DNA from: Longimicrobiales bacterium | Lineage (GTDB): Bacteria > Gemmatimonadota > Gemmatimonadetes > Longimicrobiales > Gaopeijiaceae | DNA: 64,000 nucleotides | Direction: 5' to 3' | NCBI GenBank assembly: GCA_951828585.1 | Contig: OX639991.1 | Location: 1,148,576 to 1,212,575, forward strand | Shown here: positions 52,085 through 59,962 of the stretch, piece after piece | How the letters are laid out: the number at the start of each line of letters is the position of its first letter | Position numbering within the stretch: position 1 is the first letter of the stretch | Translations under genes and position numbers: made by a program | Notes under the pieces: model-generated | Seen by the model: the letters and a program-made list of their open reading frames with translations, nothing else | Databases searched by the model: none | What the model was told of the DNA's origin: nothing

Positions 52085-52492
52085 TCACCGCCTTGTGGTC
52101 CCACCAACCCAACGCGACCGTCGGCGACCCCCCGATCTCCGGGCCGGGCAAGCCCGTCCCTCCGATCGGGGGGTCCACTACCCACCCCACCCCCCTCCCC
52201 GCTCCGGCTGGCCGGGGGTGGCAAACACTCACCCAGGGGGGGACATTTCTATTTCGCTCTACCCCCGGACATTTTCTATTCCGGTTGACACAGTGCTCAG
52301 CTCAGTCAGAGTTTCGCATCCACGCAGTAACGGTTACCTTAAACTCACTGCTTCCGGTGGTCACCGGCGTGAGAGGTTGGTAGCCTTGATTCGATCCTCG
52401 ATCTGTGGGGTCGCCGGGACGGTGTGGCTGGAGCTGCACTTGGCGGGCGGATGACGGCCTGCGACCAGACATTCGGCGAAGGAGATCATGAC
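52085..52492. other. Non-coding region between accessory genes
   Basis: About 400 bases without a convincing gene. It contains a GC-rich C-tract segment (52120-52235), the repeated GGACATTT elements described separately, and a promoter-like TTGACA at 52285-52290 upstream of the lipoprotein gene at 52493. Confidence 0.5.
52235..52290. mobile_element. Possible insertion-sequence end remnant
   Basis: Two near-copies, GGACATTTCTATTTCG (52241-52256) and GGACATTTTCTATTCCGG (52267-52284), followed by TTGACA. Read on the other strand it begins TGTCAACCGG and repeats AAATGTCC, resembling the multi-repeat termini of IS21-like elements. No transposase gene is present. Identification is by resemblance only. 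Confidence 0.3.
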
Positions 52493-53146
52493 ATGAGAAT
52501 TGGTACGATGTTTTCGAGCCGCGGCCACGGTGGCGCCGGGATGGCGCTTGTCGGATTGGCGGTGCTCGCGGCCGCCTGTGCCTCGCGCGGCGGCGCCCCC
52601 ACTCCTCTGACCGGGGCGGAAGCCGAAGCGTTCTTTGCGGGCCTCAATGGCGTGTGGGAACTGGACGAATCCAGTTTTAAGGGCCCGCCCAAGTTTCAAG
52701 TCCAGAATGACCACGCGGAAGTCCTCCATCTTGAGCACATGGACCTGGAACAAGCCCGCCAGTTTGCGGAGCGCAGGGGCGAGGAGACGCTTCAGAGGGT
52801 GACGGCGGAATTGAAACCCATCCTGGAGGTGTGGCTGCAGGTTCCGAACACGCTCACCCTGTGGGTGGACGAGGAGAGACTGATTTACGTGCCGACGCCC
52901 GGACGGAGCATGGAGATGCCGATGAGTGGCGAGTGGATCATCTGGCAAGACCCGGAAGGGCAATCCGTCCGCGCGCGGGTGTCCTGGGATGGCGACAGGC
53001 TTGCTCTCGAACGCCGGGTGGGTTCGCACGGGCAGGTGCGATCGGTTCTGGAACTGGTGGATGACCGGCTGCGGATTAGCCGCACTCTACGGGTCCCGCG
53101 CATGTCTACGTCGGCACCCCGGTTTGTCCTGATGTACGACCGGTAG
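52493..53146 (+). CDS. Hypothetical lipoprotein
   Basis: 217-residue protein starting at ATG 52493 (GGAG about ten bases upstream) with a signal and lipobox (ALVGLAVLAAACASRGG). The mature part has GAEAEAFFAGLNGVWELDES, ELKPILEVWLQVPNTLTLWV and RARVSWDGDRLALERRVGSH, suggesting a small beta-barrel or lipocalin-like fold (the FxGxW near the start of the mature part). Family not identified. It converges on the propeller gene at 53279. Confidence 0.72.
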   Translation: MRIGTMFSSRGHGGAGMALVGLAVLAAACASRGGAPTPLTGAEAEAFFAGLNGVWELDESSFKGPPKFQVQNDHAEVLHLEHMDLEQARQFAERRGEETLQRVTAELKPILEVWLQVPNTLTLWVDEERLIYVPTPGRSMEMPMSGEWIIWQDPEGQSVRARVSWDGDRLALERRVGSHGQVRSVLELVDDRLRISRTLRVPRMSTSAPRFVLMYDR

Positions 53147-53278
53147 ACCGGTACGAAGGGGGGAAGTAGGGGAGGCGAGTGTCTCGGGTGCCCTCCCGCT
53201 CGCCTCCACGACTGTCGAGCTCGCCTTCCGCTTTGCAGATGGTCAACGGCAATTGACACCCGGAGGCGGGGTGGCGGG

Positions 53279-54340
53279 TTACAGGAATGGCGCCGCCTCG
53301 GTCGCCTGCGCCTCCGGCGGTGCTCCCCCGCACGGCTCGCCGCTCACGATTCGGAGCGGGTGCATCGAGACTTTGTTCGCACTTCCCATGAATAACTGCG
53401 TACCGTTCTCTCCTTGGTCCTGCTGAAAAACGAGGACGCTGTCGCCCCTCACTCGCACGGGGATCCGAGTCATGTCGTTCCGCCCGCCTTTCCGCAGGAT
53501 CGCGTAGCATCCGGTCTCGGGGTTGATGATCGTGCCCCCGGTACGCCAATCGTTGCTGAGCAGCACGAGGTTGCCCCGGTCATCGAATGACGGATGCAGG
53601 TTGCGCGACCACGGTGGGCATGGTTTCCCGCCCATCTTACATCCCCAGTCCTCGGTGAACTCGGTCGGAACGGATATCCGCTCCACCTCGCCGCTCAAGT
53701 GGTACAAGAATACGGAGTCCGGGCCTTCCTCATGGGTTAGCACGACGAAGGCCCGGTTCTCCCTACAGATGATCCTTGCGAAGATCATCACGTTCCCGCG
53801 GGCGACGACCTCCTCCACCGAACCGACAACGCCGATTGATTCACCGGCGACCGCATCCGGTCCTATCGCCTCCAACTCGTACCGGAGTACCCCGTTGGGA
53901 ATCGGCACGGCAGGTTTGCCCCCAAGGTCGCAGACCGCTTGACGCATGGGTGCTCGCGGGGTCCACGACCCAACCGGGTTGGCGTCCGGGTCGTATGTGA
54001 CGACTCGATGGACTCCGGAAATGTACAGACCGCCATCCTTGGCGGGCGCCATGTATGCCTTGCCCTGTGAGAATTCGAACGGTCCGTCACCGCGAGGCGT
54101 CGAGATCGTCCGCACCCACTCGCCGGTCTCGAGCGAGAAGACCATGATCCCATTCGGCTCCTCGGCATCGTGGACGTAGAGCAGGCTACGGTCCCAGTCG
54201 GCGACCAGGTTTCCGGGCCTGATGGCTCGCCACTCGTCGTCGATGATCGTCCGTCCGGTCGAGTAGTCGACTTCGAGAATCTGCTGGGCGCTGCCAATGG
54301 CGGGGGTCGCCAGAATGGCAAGGAGGAGGGCTCGAGTCAT
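53279..54340 (-). CDS. Exported beta-propeller-like protein
   Basis: 353 residues with a signal peptide (LLLAILATPAIGSAQQ) and propeller features (GNLVADWDRSLLYVHDAEEP, GIMVFSLETGEWVRTISTPR, DGGLYISGVHRVVTYDPDAN, HPSFDDRGNLVLLSNDWRTG). Four or more cysteines (AVCDLGG, RIICREN, WGCKMGGKPCPP, TGCYAIL) distinguish it from the other propellers and imply disulfides. It starts three bases after the stop of a small exported protein gene, forming a two-gene unit. Function unknown. Confidence 0.78.
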   Translation of the reverse strand: MTRALLLAILATPAIGSAQQILEVDYSTGRTIIDDEWRAIRPGNLVADWDRSLLYVHDAEEPNGIMVFSLETGEWVRTISTPRGDGPFEFSQGKAYMAPAKDGGLYISGVHRVVTYDPDANPVGSWTPRAPMRQAVCDLGGKPAVPIPNGVLRYELEAIGPDAVAGESIGVVGSVEEVVARGNVMIFARIICRENRAFVVLTHEEGPDSVFLYHLSGEVERISVPTEFTEDWGCKMGGKPCPPWSRNLHPSFDDRGNLVLLSNDWRTGGTIINPETGCYAILRKGGRNDMTRIPVRVRGDSVLVFQQDQGENGTQLFMGSANKVSMHPLRIVSGEPCGGAPPEAQATEAAPFL

Positions 54341-54343
54341 GGT

Positions 54344-54697
54344 CTATTGGGCAATTCCAACAGAGACATTGTTGACATCGTATACACGCGTGCCACAGGA
54401 ACCATAATAACAGAGGACCCAACCCACCTCAAGCGATATTGTAATGTGGCCAATTACGACGGTGGTCGTACCAGTCGCAGTTAGTTCCAGCACAAGCGGG
54501 CAAGTGGCGGTATCCACGACCTCGTTAGCCCCATCAATCGGGACGACGATGTCGATAGTCAAGGACGGCGGGCAATAGCCCCTCTCCGCGCACTCCGTGG
54601 TCGGCACGACATCGGGTGCCGGTACGGCCGAGGTGGTGGGGGGGACCGCGACCACGAGCGCAAGCGCGACGAGAGTGAGTGCGAAGCATCGCTTCAT
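54344..54697 (-). CDS. Small exported cysteine-containing protein
   Basis: 117-residue protein with AAGGAGAT seven bases before ATG 54697 and a signal peptide (CFALTLVALALVVAVPPTTS). The mature part of about 90 residues has five cysteines (TTECAERGYCPPSLTID, ATCPLVLELTATG, LCYYGSCGTRVYDVNNVSVG) and reads as a small beta-sandwich. It is co-transcribed with the propeller protein gene three bases downstream. The arrangement recalls small exported peptides paired with propeller lipoproteins in Bacteroidota, but no family match is claimed. Confidence 0.7.
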   Translation of the reverse strand: MKRCFALTLVALALVVAVPPTTSAVPAPDVVPTTECAERGYCPPSLTIDIVVPIDGANEVVDTATCPLVLELTATGTTTVVIGHITISLEVGWVLCYYGSCGTRVYDVNNVSVGIAQ

Positions 54698-54943
54698 CGG
54701 TCTATCTCCTTCTCTGCTAAGGGTATTCCTCGCCCCACTGGGCGAAGGTTGACCAACGTAATGGACCAATCCGAATCCCGCAACTCTCTCTCCCTGAGTT
54801 CAGCCCTGCCGGTAGCCATCAACGGCTCGGAACATAATCGCGGTCCGGCCCGCGCCCGCGCTGGCTCAGCGCAGCTATCATCATCACAAGGTCGCGGCGA
54901 GCGTGCCGAACGACTCGGCTAAGCGTGCAACTTGCTCGTCCTA

Positions 54944-55141
54944 GGCCGCTTGCGGGCTAAGCATCGTGAAAAGGTTGAGGATGCATCTCAAGCGGCGATG
55001 CCAAGGGTGTTGAAGAGGCTTCGCATTTCGTGGTGGACAGCGGGCCGCTTGCGGGCTAAGCATCGTGAAAAGGTTGAGGATGCATCTCAAGCGGCGATGC
55101 CAAGGGTGTTGAAGAGGCTTCGCATTTCGTGGTGGACAGCG
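54944..55141. repeat. 99-bp exact tandem duplication
   Basis: Bases 54944-55042 are repeated without a difference at 55043-55141. The second copy holds the 3' end of the 55087-56745 gene; the first is an extra copy just beyond its stop. Perfect identity implies a recent duplication, or an assembly artefact. Confidence 0.93.
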
Positions 55142-56745
55142 GCGTAGCGTTGGTCCAGGGCGCTGCTGATGCGGGGTGCGGGCGCGCGGCAGGCCGTGGA
55201 TGCCGCGGCGAGGAGTGGGCAGACGACCTTGTCGCGGAGCAGGAGCAGAGCGGCCATCGCGCGTAGAGCTGAGGAGTCCACACAGTATCGGCGTGAACGT
55301 GGGATCTTGGCGGCCAACCCCTTGCAGCGGAACTTCCTGAGGTCGTAGGCGGCGCGGCCCGGCGAGTAGGATTCATCGTTGAGGAGCCGGGCGACCTTGG
55401 TGGCGAGCTCCGAGGACGTGAACCCCGCCGGGTTCGGCGAGAGTGCCAGGAGGGCCTGCATCACGGCACGGGCCCGAGGACGGTTGATGTCGATGCCACC
55501 GACGCGGACGGCGCCGAGGCGGCCGGGCCGGGGGAGCCGGTCTAGCAGGCTTGGATCGATGAAGGCCGTGTCCAGGCAGTCGAGCACCTCGATGAAGCGG
55601 TCGACCATTTGCCGAAGCACTTCAACGGCCTCGGGGAAGTACGACGCCCCGAGCCGACAACCCAGGTCGCGCGCATTGTGCGCCATGGCCTCGATGCGGA
55701 GGACGCGCTCGCCTTTCGTGTAGATCTTCAGCGTCAGGCGCCTGAAGCGGATGCGCAGGATCGTCAGATCGTACTCAGGTGTCTCGAGCGAGACCTCCAC
55801 GACCGGAGCTCGCGGCTGCCCCTTGTGTCGCCTCGGACGCTGCCGGCGACCGAAGAGGGTCTTCACGGTACGCAAGTCCAGCGGGCCCCGGACCCGGTCG
55901 ATGAGGGCGCCGAAGACCCGGTCCATCCGCTGGCCGCTCGTGAAGAGCAGGTTGCGGCTGTACTCGGCCTGGAAGAGCGAGTAGTGGTAGCGGAACCCTG
56001 TCCGCTCCTGGTCGGCGACGTCCAGCGCGAAGCACAGCACCGCCGAGTAGATCCAACGCTCCGGAGCCTGGACCAGGCGCCCTACAGAACTCTCGGGAGA
56101 GCTCAAGGTCTCTGCGACAAGGCCCAGGTCCCGGGCGTTGGATAGTTCCGTGAAGCAGTTGTCCTGCTTCCTGAAGGCAAGTCCCCGGCGCTCCGCTTCC
56201 TTCGCCACCCACTCATGGCCGTTGAGGATCACCAGCGCGTTGAACGGCGGGTGCGGGCAGAAGCGGATGATCATGTGGCCCCAGTCGCGGTCCATGATGT
56301 GGAAGGCGTAGTGGTTCACCCACGGCCTCGGCACCTTTCGCTTGATCCGCCGGATCCGCCCGTCGGCCGTGTGTTCGACGTCCCAGACACTGCCCGGCGC
56401 CCGGCGCACGATGACTACGAACACGCCCTCATAGCTGGGGTCGTCGGGCAGGTAGCCCCTGGCCAGGTCCTCGTTCCGTTCTCCACTCTTGCTGTACACG
56501 ACCGGTACGCCGGCACCCTTCGCCCAGCCCTTCACCCTGCGGGCAAAGCGCCCCGCCACCCGCATGAGCCGCGTGTTGTTCAGCCCCTCGTCCGATCCCT
56601 GCCAGCGCCGCCACCACATCCGCAACCCGGCCGCTCGCTGGCCGAGCTGGAAGTACGCGCGCAGTACCACGCGATCCACGCAGTCGTAACTGCCGTCCAG
56701 AAATCCTTCGAAGAGGAGGCCGCCGGCATCGCTCGTCCCGTCCAT
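55087..56745 (-). CDS. Uncharacterised mobile-element-associated protein with C-terminal winged helix
   Basis: 552-residue protein of unknown function. The N-terminal half is rich in aromatic and His residues (WVNHYAFHIMDRDWGHMIIR, HPPFNALVILNGHEWVAKEA, ERWIYSAVLCFALDVADQER, YSRNLLFTSGQRMDRVFGAL). The C-terminus (about residues 440-530) looks like a winged helix (ALLALSPNPAGFTSSELATK, GRAAYDLRKFRCKGLAAKIP, LRAMAALLLLRDKV). DNA binding, and possibly a nuclease or recombinase role, is inferred. It lies ten bases after an MbeD-like gene and next to relaxase fragments. A GTG at 56772 is an alternative start. Its 3' end lies in a tandem duplication. Confidence 0.7.
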   Translation of the reverse strand: MDGTSDAGGLLFEGFLDGSYDCVDRVVLRAYFQLGQRAAGLRMWWRRWQGSDEGLNNTRLMRVAGRFARRVKGWAKGAGVPVVYSKSGERNEDLARGYLPDDPSYEGVFVVIVRRAPGSVWDVEHTADGRIRRIKRKVPRPWVNHYAFHIMDRDWGHMIIRFCPHPPFNALVILNGHEWVAKEAERRGLAFRKQDNCFTELSNARDLGLVAETLSSPESSVGRLVQAPERWIYSAVLCFALDVADQERTGFRYHYSLFQAEYSRNLLFTSGQRMDRVFGALIDRVRGPLDLRTVKTLFGRRQRPRRHKGQPRAPVVEVSLETPEYDLTILRIRFRRLTLKIYTKGERVLRIEAMAHNARDLGCRLGASYFPEAVEVLRQMVDRFIEVLDCLDTAFIDPSLLDRLPRPGRLGAVRVGGIDINRPRARAVMQALLALSPNPAGFTSSELATKVARLLNDESYSPGRAAYDLRKFRCKGLAAKIPRSRRYCVDSSALRAMAALLLLRDKVVCPLLAAASTACRAPAPRISSALDQRYAAVHHEMRSLFNTLGIAA

Positions 56746-56781
56746 CGCACTCTGCCTTTCGTCTGATCTCACCCACCTCCG

Positions 56782-57054
56782 TCAATCTATGGCCCCGCTG
56801 CGCCGAAGGCGCCCCGTTTCCTGGGCGAAGTCCCAGGAAACGCGTAGCACTAGCCACTCGATTCGCCTCTGCAAGGCTGCGTTCTCCCCGCTCTGCCGCT
56901 CGACGTGCTGCCTCAAGCCTCCGTTCTCCTCGCTTTGCCGCTCGACGCGCTGCCGCAAGGCTTCGACCTGCCCGGAGTGCCGCCGCTGTTCCGTCTCGTA
57001 CTGCGCGGAGAGCCTCTTCAAGGCCTCCGTCAACTGCCTTTCCAACTCGCTCAT
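56782..57054 (-). CDS. MbeD/MobD-like coiled-coil mobilization accessory protein
   Basis: 90-residue protein, mostly coiled coil (ELERQLTEALKRLSAQYETE, then HVERQSGENAALQRRIEWL with an internal heptad-containing repeat RQ-VERQS-EN). The opening ELERQLTEALKRLSAQY is typical of MbeD-like proteins encoded inside plasmid mobilization modules. It starts nine bases after the broken MbeB-like gene and ends about 36 bases before the 552-residue protein start. Small mob proteins of this type assist the relaxase. Confidence 0.75.
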   Translation of the reverse strand: MSELERQLTEALKRLSAQYETEQRRHSGQVEALRQRVERQSEENGGLRQHVERQSGENAALQRRIEWLVLRVSWDFAQETGRLRRSGAID

Positions 57055-57063
57055 ACAGTTCCC

Positions 57064-57569
57064 TCACTCTCTCGACAGCTTCAACGCCGGAAGGTGCCCG
57101 TCCACCCACCAGGGCGGATCGGCCAACACCCCGTCCGGCACCACGACGAACCGCTCGCCCTTGATCACGTGGAACACGAGCCCCCAGGTTGTCCTCCTCC
57201 AGCTGGGCCAGAGTCCGCCTGGCGTCCGCGATGTCCCGGTTCAGTTCGGCGCGGGTCTCGATCCGGTTCTGGATGCTCCTCCACAACCACTGCATCGTCG
57301 CCCAGCTTCCGCCGAAGAAACCGAGCCAAAGGCTCAGCCCGACCACCAGCGGCCGTTGCCAAGCCTTTGCCAGCAACTCGCGCATCTTCCCGGTCGCCTC
57401 CTCCGCATCGCGCTCGATTGTTCCGAGCGCATTCCTCGCGACGCGCCGCGAGTTCTCGCCGAGCCGCTTCAGCTCGCTCGCGGTTCAACTCCTCGACCTC
57501 CCTCCGCTCGCTCTCCAGCCTCCTCTGCAGCCGCTCGGTCAAATCGTTGGCGGTCGAAATTCTCTCCAC
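57064..57569 (-). pseudogene. MbeB-like relaxase accessory protein, two frameshifts
   Basis: Three reading frames join into one protein of about 170 residues. The first is ERISTANDLTERLQRRLESE (from about 57569). After an apparent extra base near 57486 comes ASELKRLGENSRRVARNALG, then the membrane helix QRPLVVGLSLWLGFFGGSWA. After a second shift near 57187 comes WGLVFHVIKGERFVVVPDG to the stop at 57064. The domain order (coiled coil, TM, short periplasmic or cytoplasmic tail) matches proteins encoded beside MOB-type relaxases. The start overlaps the relaxase fragment, as mbeB is nested in mbeA in ColE1-like plasmids. Confidence 0.65.
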
Positions 57570-57896
57570 ACAGTCCTCCTTTCAGCCGCCACCGGTCCCC
57601 GGTCTCGGGGTCCAGCGGGGTGAGGTAGTCCTTGCCCTGGCGCGGCACCTGAGACCCGCCTCCTGCAGTGCGGAGACGACATCGGCACGATTCCGCACCG
57701 TGTCGTGCTCGACGCGCTGGAGCAGGTAGTCCCGGATCAGATCGCGGGGTGAGGCTTCCAGCCGGAGCCCGGCCCGCAGCCGCGCCGCCTCGATGACCGC
57801 ACGGTGACCGGGTTGCTCCACCCTGGCCCGCGCCGGATCGTCCGGGCGGCCCAAGCCGTGCTCGTGGTTGAAGGCATCGCTTACCGGGTCGAACAT
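57469..57896 (-). pseudogene. MobA/VirD2-type relaxase C-terminal fragment, frameshifted
   Basis: From ATG 57896 the frame reads NHEHGLGRPDDPARARVEQP, GHRAVIEAARLRAGLRLEAS and DLIRDYLLQRVEHD, a stretch typical of the C-terminal half of MOB-family relaxases. A missing base near 57652 breaks it; the next frame continues VPRQGKDYLTPLDPETGDRW and RLKGGLCGENFDRQRFD to a stop at 57469. The catalytic N-terminal half (Tyr and HUH motif) is absent. Upstream in the same frame is a stop, then the dispersed repeat. It is a relic and cannot be an active relaxase. Confidence 0.65.
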
Positions 57897-57961
57897 CCTC
57901 CGTCAACCCGGAGGCGCGATGTTGAAGCTCCGGCCGGTCTCTAGGTCGCAGCGTGCCGCGA

Positions 57962-58107
57962 GGGCGGATCACCCCAGGCTCGAATCACGGCAGGAAATCT
58001 CCTAAAGTCAACCAGGACTGCACGATCTGCGCTTCCTGCGGTTTGACTGGACCCTGCTGGACCGTGCAGCTAAAGCGGGAAAACCAGACTTGAATGGCGG
58101 GAGTTCC
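57962..58107 (+). repeat. 145-bp dispersed repeat, copy 2
   Basis: Second copy of the repeat at 50218-50362, same orientation. It begins at GGGCGGATC and fades after GGCGGGAGTTCC. It abuts the truncated mobilization module on its left and precedes the HEPN-like gene at 58333 on its right. Confidence 0.8.
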
Positions 58108-58332
58108 GCCACTGCGGGATTCCCTTGGCGAGCGTCTCCAACGACGTCGTGCCCGTGGCCGCCGACAGTCGGGGACCGGCCCGCCGGGATGAGGCTCGCT
58201 TGCCTTTGGACCAGACTCCGCGGAAATGTTCGGCTATTCGGACGACATGTTATCTTCCTTGGTTCTGGCAGCAGCTGTAGTCGAGGGGCGTTGGGCTGGA
58301 ATCCCGGTAGCCGCGTGGAGTTGATCGAAACG

Positions 58333-58953
58333 ATGACCGTTGAGGACGTTCCTCGGAAGTTGGGGGTTGCGGATCGCGCGTTCAGGGCGTCTTGGGCAGC
58401 CGAGTATGCCGGCTACCTTGCTCAAGCCTCTGAGAGTCTGCGGGATACCGCCACACAGGCGGAACAGCAATGCTATGAGTCTCTGAAGAGCCGAGGAGTT
58501 CGGCGCTTGGACTCGTCGGCCGAACTGGAGCCCGAGGAGCGTCGGCTTTTTACCAGCGCGCGGTCAACGAGTCACGCTGGCGCGTTGCTCTCACTGTTCG
58601 CCATCGAAGTCGCGCTCAAGGCCTATCAGATCCGCGACAGGGGCCAACAAAGCAAGAATGACCACGATCTCGCGAGGCTGTTTGAATCTCTCAATGAAGA
58701 GACCAGGGCACGTCTCAAGGAACTCTGTCCGGAGGTGATGGAAACCGTCACGAAACACCGCAAGGGGTTTGTTTCTCTCCGATACCAATTCGAGGAGTTG
58801 GGCGAATCGAAAGGCGTCAAGATTCCCAAGGCGACTGATCCCCTTCATGGGGTGGCGCCGCAGATCGTGGAGGCCCTGCTCGAAGAGCCCGCAATTCAGG
58901 AGGTCGTGGCAGCTGTCCGGACTGGGAGGGAAACGCGTGGCGTGGGCGAATGA
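58333..58953 (+). CDS. HEPN-like domain protein
   Basis: 206-residue cytoplasmic, all-helical protein. The segment HAGALLSLFAIEVALKAYQI, followed by KNDHDLARLFESLNEETRAR and HRKGFVSLRYQFEE, follows the pattern of HEPN proteins, whose C-terminal helix often carries an R..H or GHDL-type motif. HEPN domains are frequent RNases in defence and toxin systems. ATG 58333 is chosen; GTG 58317 is an alternative and neither has a strong ribosome site. It stands alone, 226 bases after a dispersed repeat copy. Confidence 0.6.
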   Translation: MTVEDVPRKLGVADRAFRASWAAEYAGYLAQASESLRDTATQAEQQCYESLKSRGVRRLDSSAELEPEERRLFTSARSTSHAGALLSLFAIEVALKAYQIRDRGQQSKNDHDLARLFESLNEETRARLKELCPEVMETVTKHRKGFVSLRYQFEELGESKGVKIPKATDPLHGVAPQIVEALLEEPAIQEVVAAVRTGRETRGVGE

Positions 58954-59618
58954 CACCCCGAGGGTGGGTGGGCGCTCGGGTGGCGTCGAAAACGCTTCCA
59001 CAACCGCATGGAGTGCTGGCGGGCGGCGTGGGACCGTTTCGATTCCGGCTTGACCAACGACACGAGCTGGGCCGCATGGAAGCGAGGTGCGAAATGATGC
59101 CCATGACGGTTCGGGTGGCCGCCGCGGCGGTGCCAACGTGGTCAGTAGTACCCGCGACGCCTTTCGCGACCTGCCCTTCTGACCCGTGAACTTTCCGACT
59201 CTCTGCATGTGACGGCGCACGATGGCCACCTGCGCGAGTCGCCATATCGGCGACCACGTGGCTTCTGAGCTTCGCTACCTACTGGCGCTGGCGTGCGCGC
59301 TGGATCCTGCCCGGGTGGGAATCGGCGTGGATCGGCTGGGCGATGACCGCACTGGAGGGGCCTGGGCCGGTTGAGTTAGACGCCGAGACCTGATCCGATC
59401 CCGCGACCGGGCACAGGCCGTTTCGGGGCGGCTCGGAGGCGCCAGTTGGCCGACGACCGGACAGCAAGCACCTCGGGCGAACCGGGGACCGCGACGACAG
59501 TCGTTGTTTTACCTTATTGGGACCGTTGATCCGGGCCGGTCACTCCGACCGTCGTCGGCCTCGTGGCGACTGCCGTGCCCGTGCTCGCGATTGTGGCCAC
59601 AACCACAGGAGCGCCGAG
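58954..59618. other. Intergenic region, no gene recognised
   Basis: About 665 bases between the HEPN-like and zinc-ribbon genes. Short frames exist on both strands but show no ribosome site, domain or biased composition. No repeat or hairpin with a T-tract was seen. Confidence 0.5.
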
Positions 59619-59900
59619 ATGTTCAGACTGCTGAAGGATACCGAAGACGGAAACACCGATGTGATGTGCGAGTGCGGTCGGTTGTATCAGGTGGACGACC
59701 ATCCCGATGAGGCGAAGTGCCCATGGTGCGGGGTCGTGTCGTCACTGATCGACGGTGCATCCAAGCCGGTGGATGACAACTGGTGGACCGAACCTGTCGT
59801 CGTGGGCAGGAGGATCGACAAGTGGTCGCAACCGATGAGGCGACCGAAGAGGCGCAGAGTGATCCACTATGGCCTCGACGATCCGCGTGGAATGGGCTAG
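59619..59900 (+). CDS. Small zinc-ribbon protein
   Basis: 93-residue protein. Residues about 16-45 hold two cysteine pairs (MCECGRLYQ and AKCPWCGVV), consistent with a structural zinc ribbon. The rest is Trp/Arg-rich (DDNWWTEPVVVGRRIDKWSQ) with a basic tail. The ATG at 59619 has a weak AGGAGCG site. No family recognised. The cysteine spacing supports a real gene; a nucleic-acid-binding role is a guess. Confidence 0.5.
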   Translation: MFRLLKDTEDGNTDVMCECGRLYQVDDHPDEAKCPWCGVVSSLIDGASKPVDDNWWTEPVVVGRRIDKWSQPMRRPKRRRVIHYGLDDPRGMG

Positions 59901-59962
59901 AGAGGTCAGAGTGGAATCCGGGCAGTCTCAACCGGCAACCCTTGCCGCCGTGGGTGCTTTGA

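Noticed and set aside
57970-57990. GGCTCGAATCACGG, resembling a tRNA T-arm at the start of repeat copy 2
   Set aside because: Copy 1 has GGTCTGAATCCCGG and neither copy folds into a T-stem or has an acceptor partner, so a tRNA-derived attachment site is not supported.
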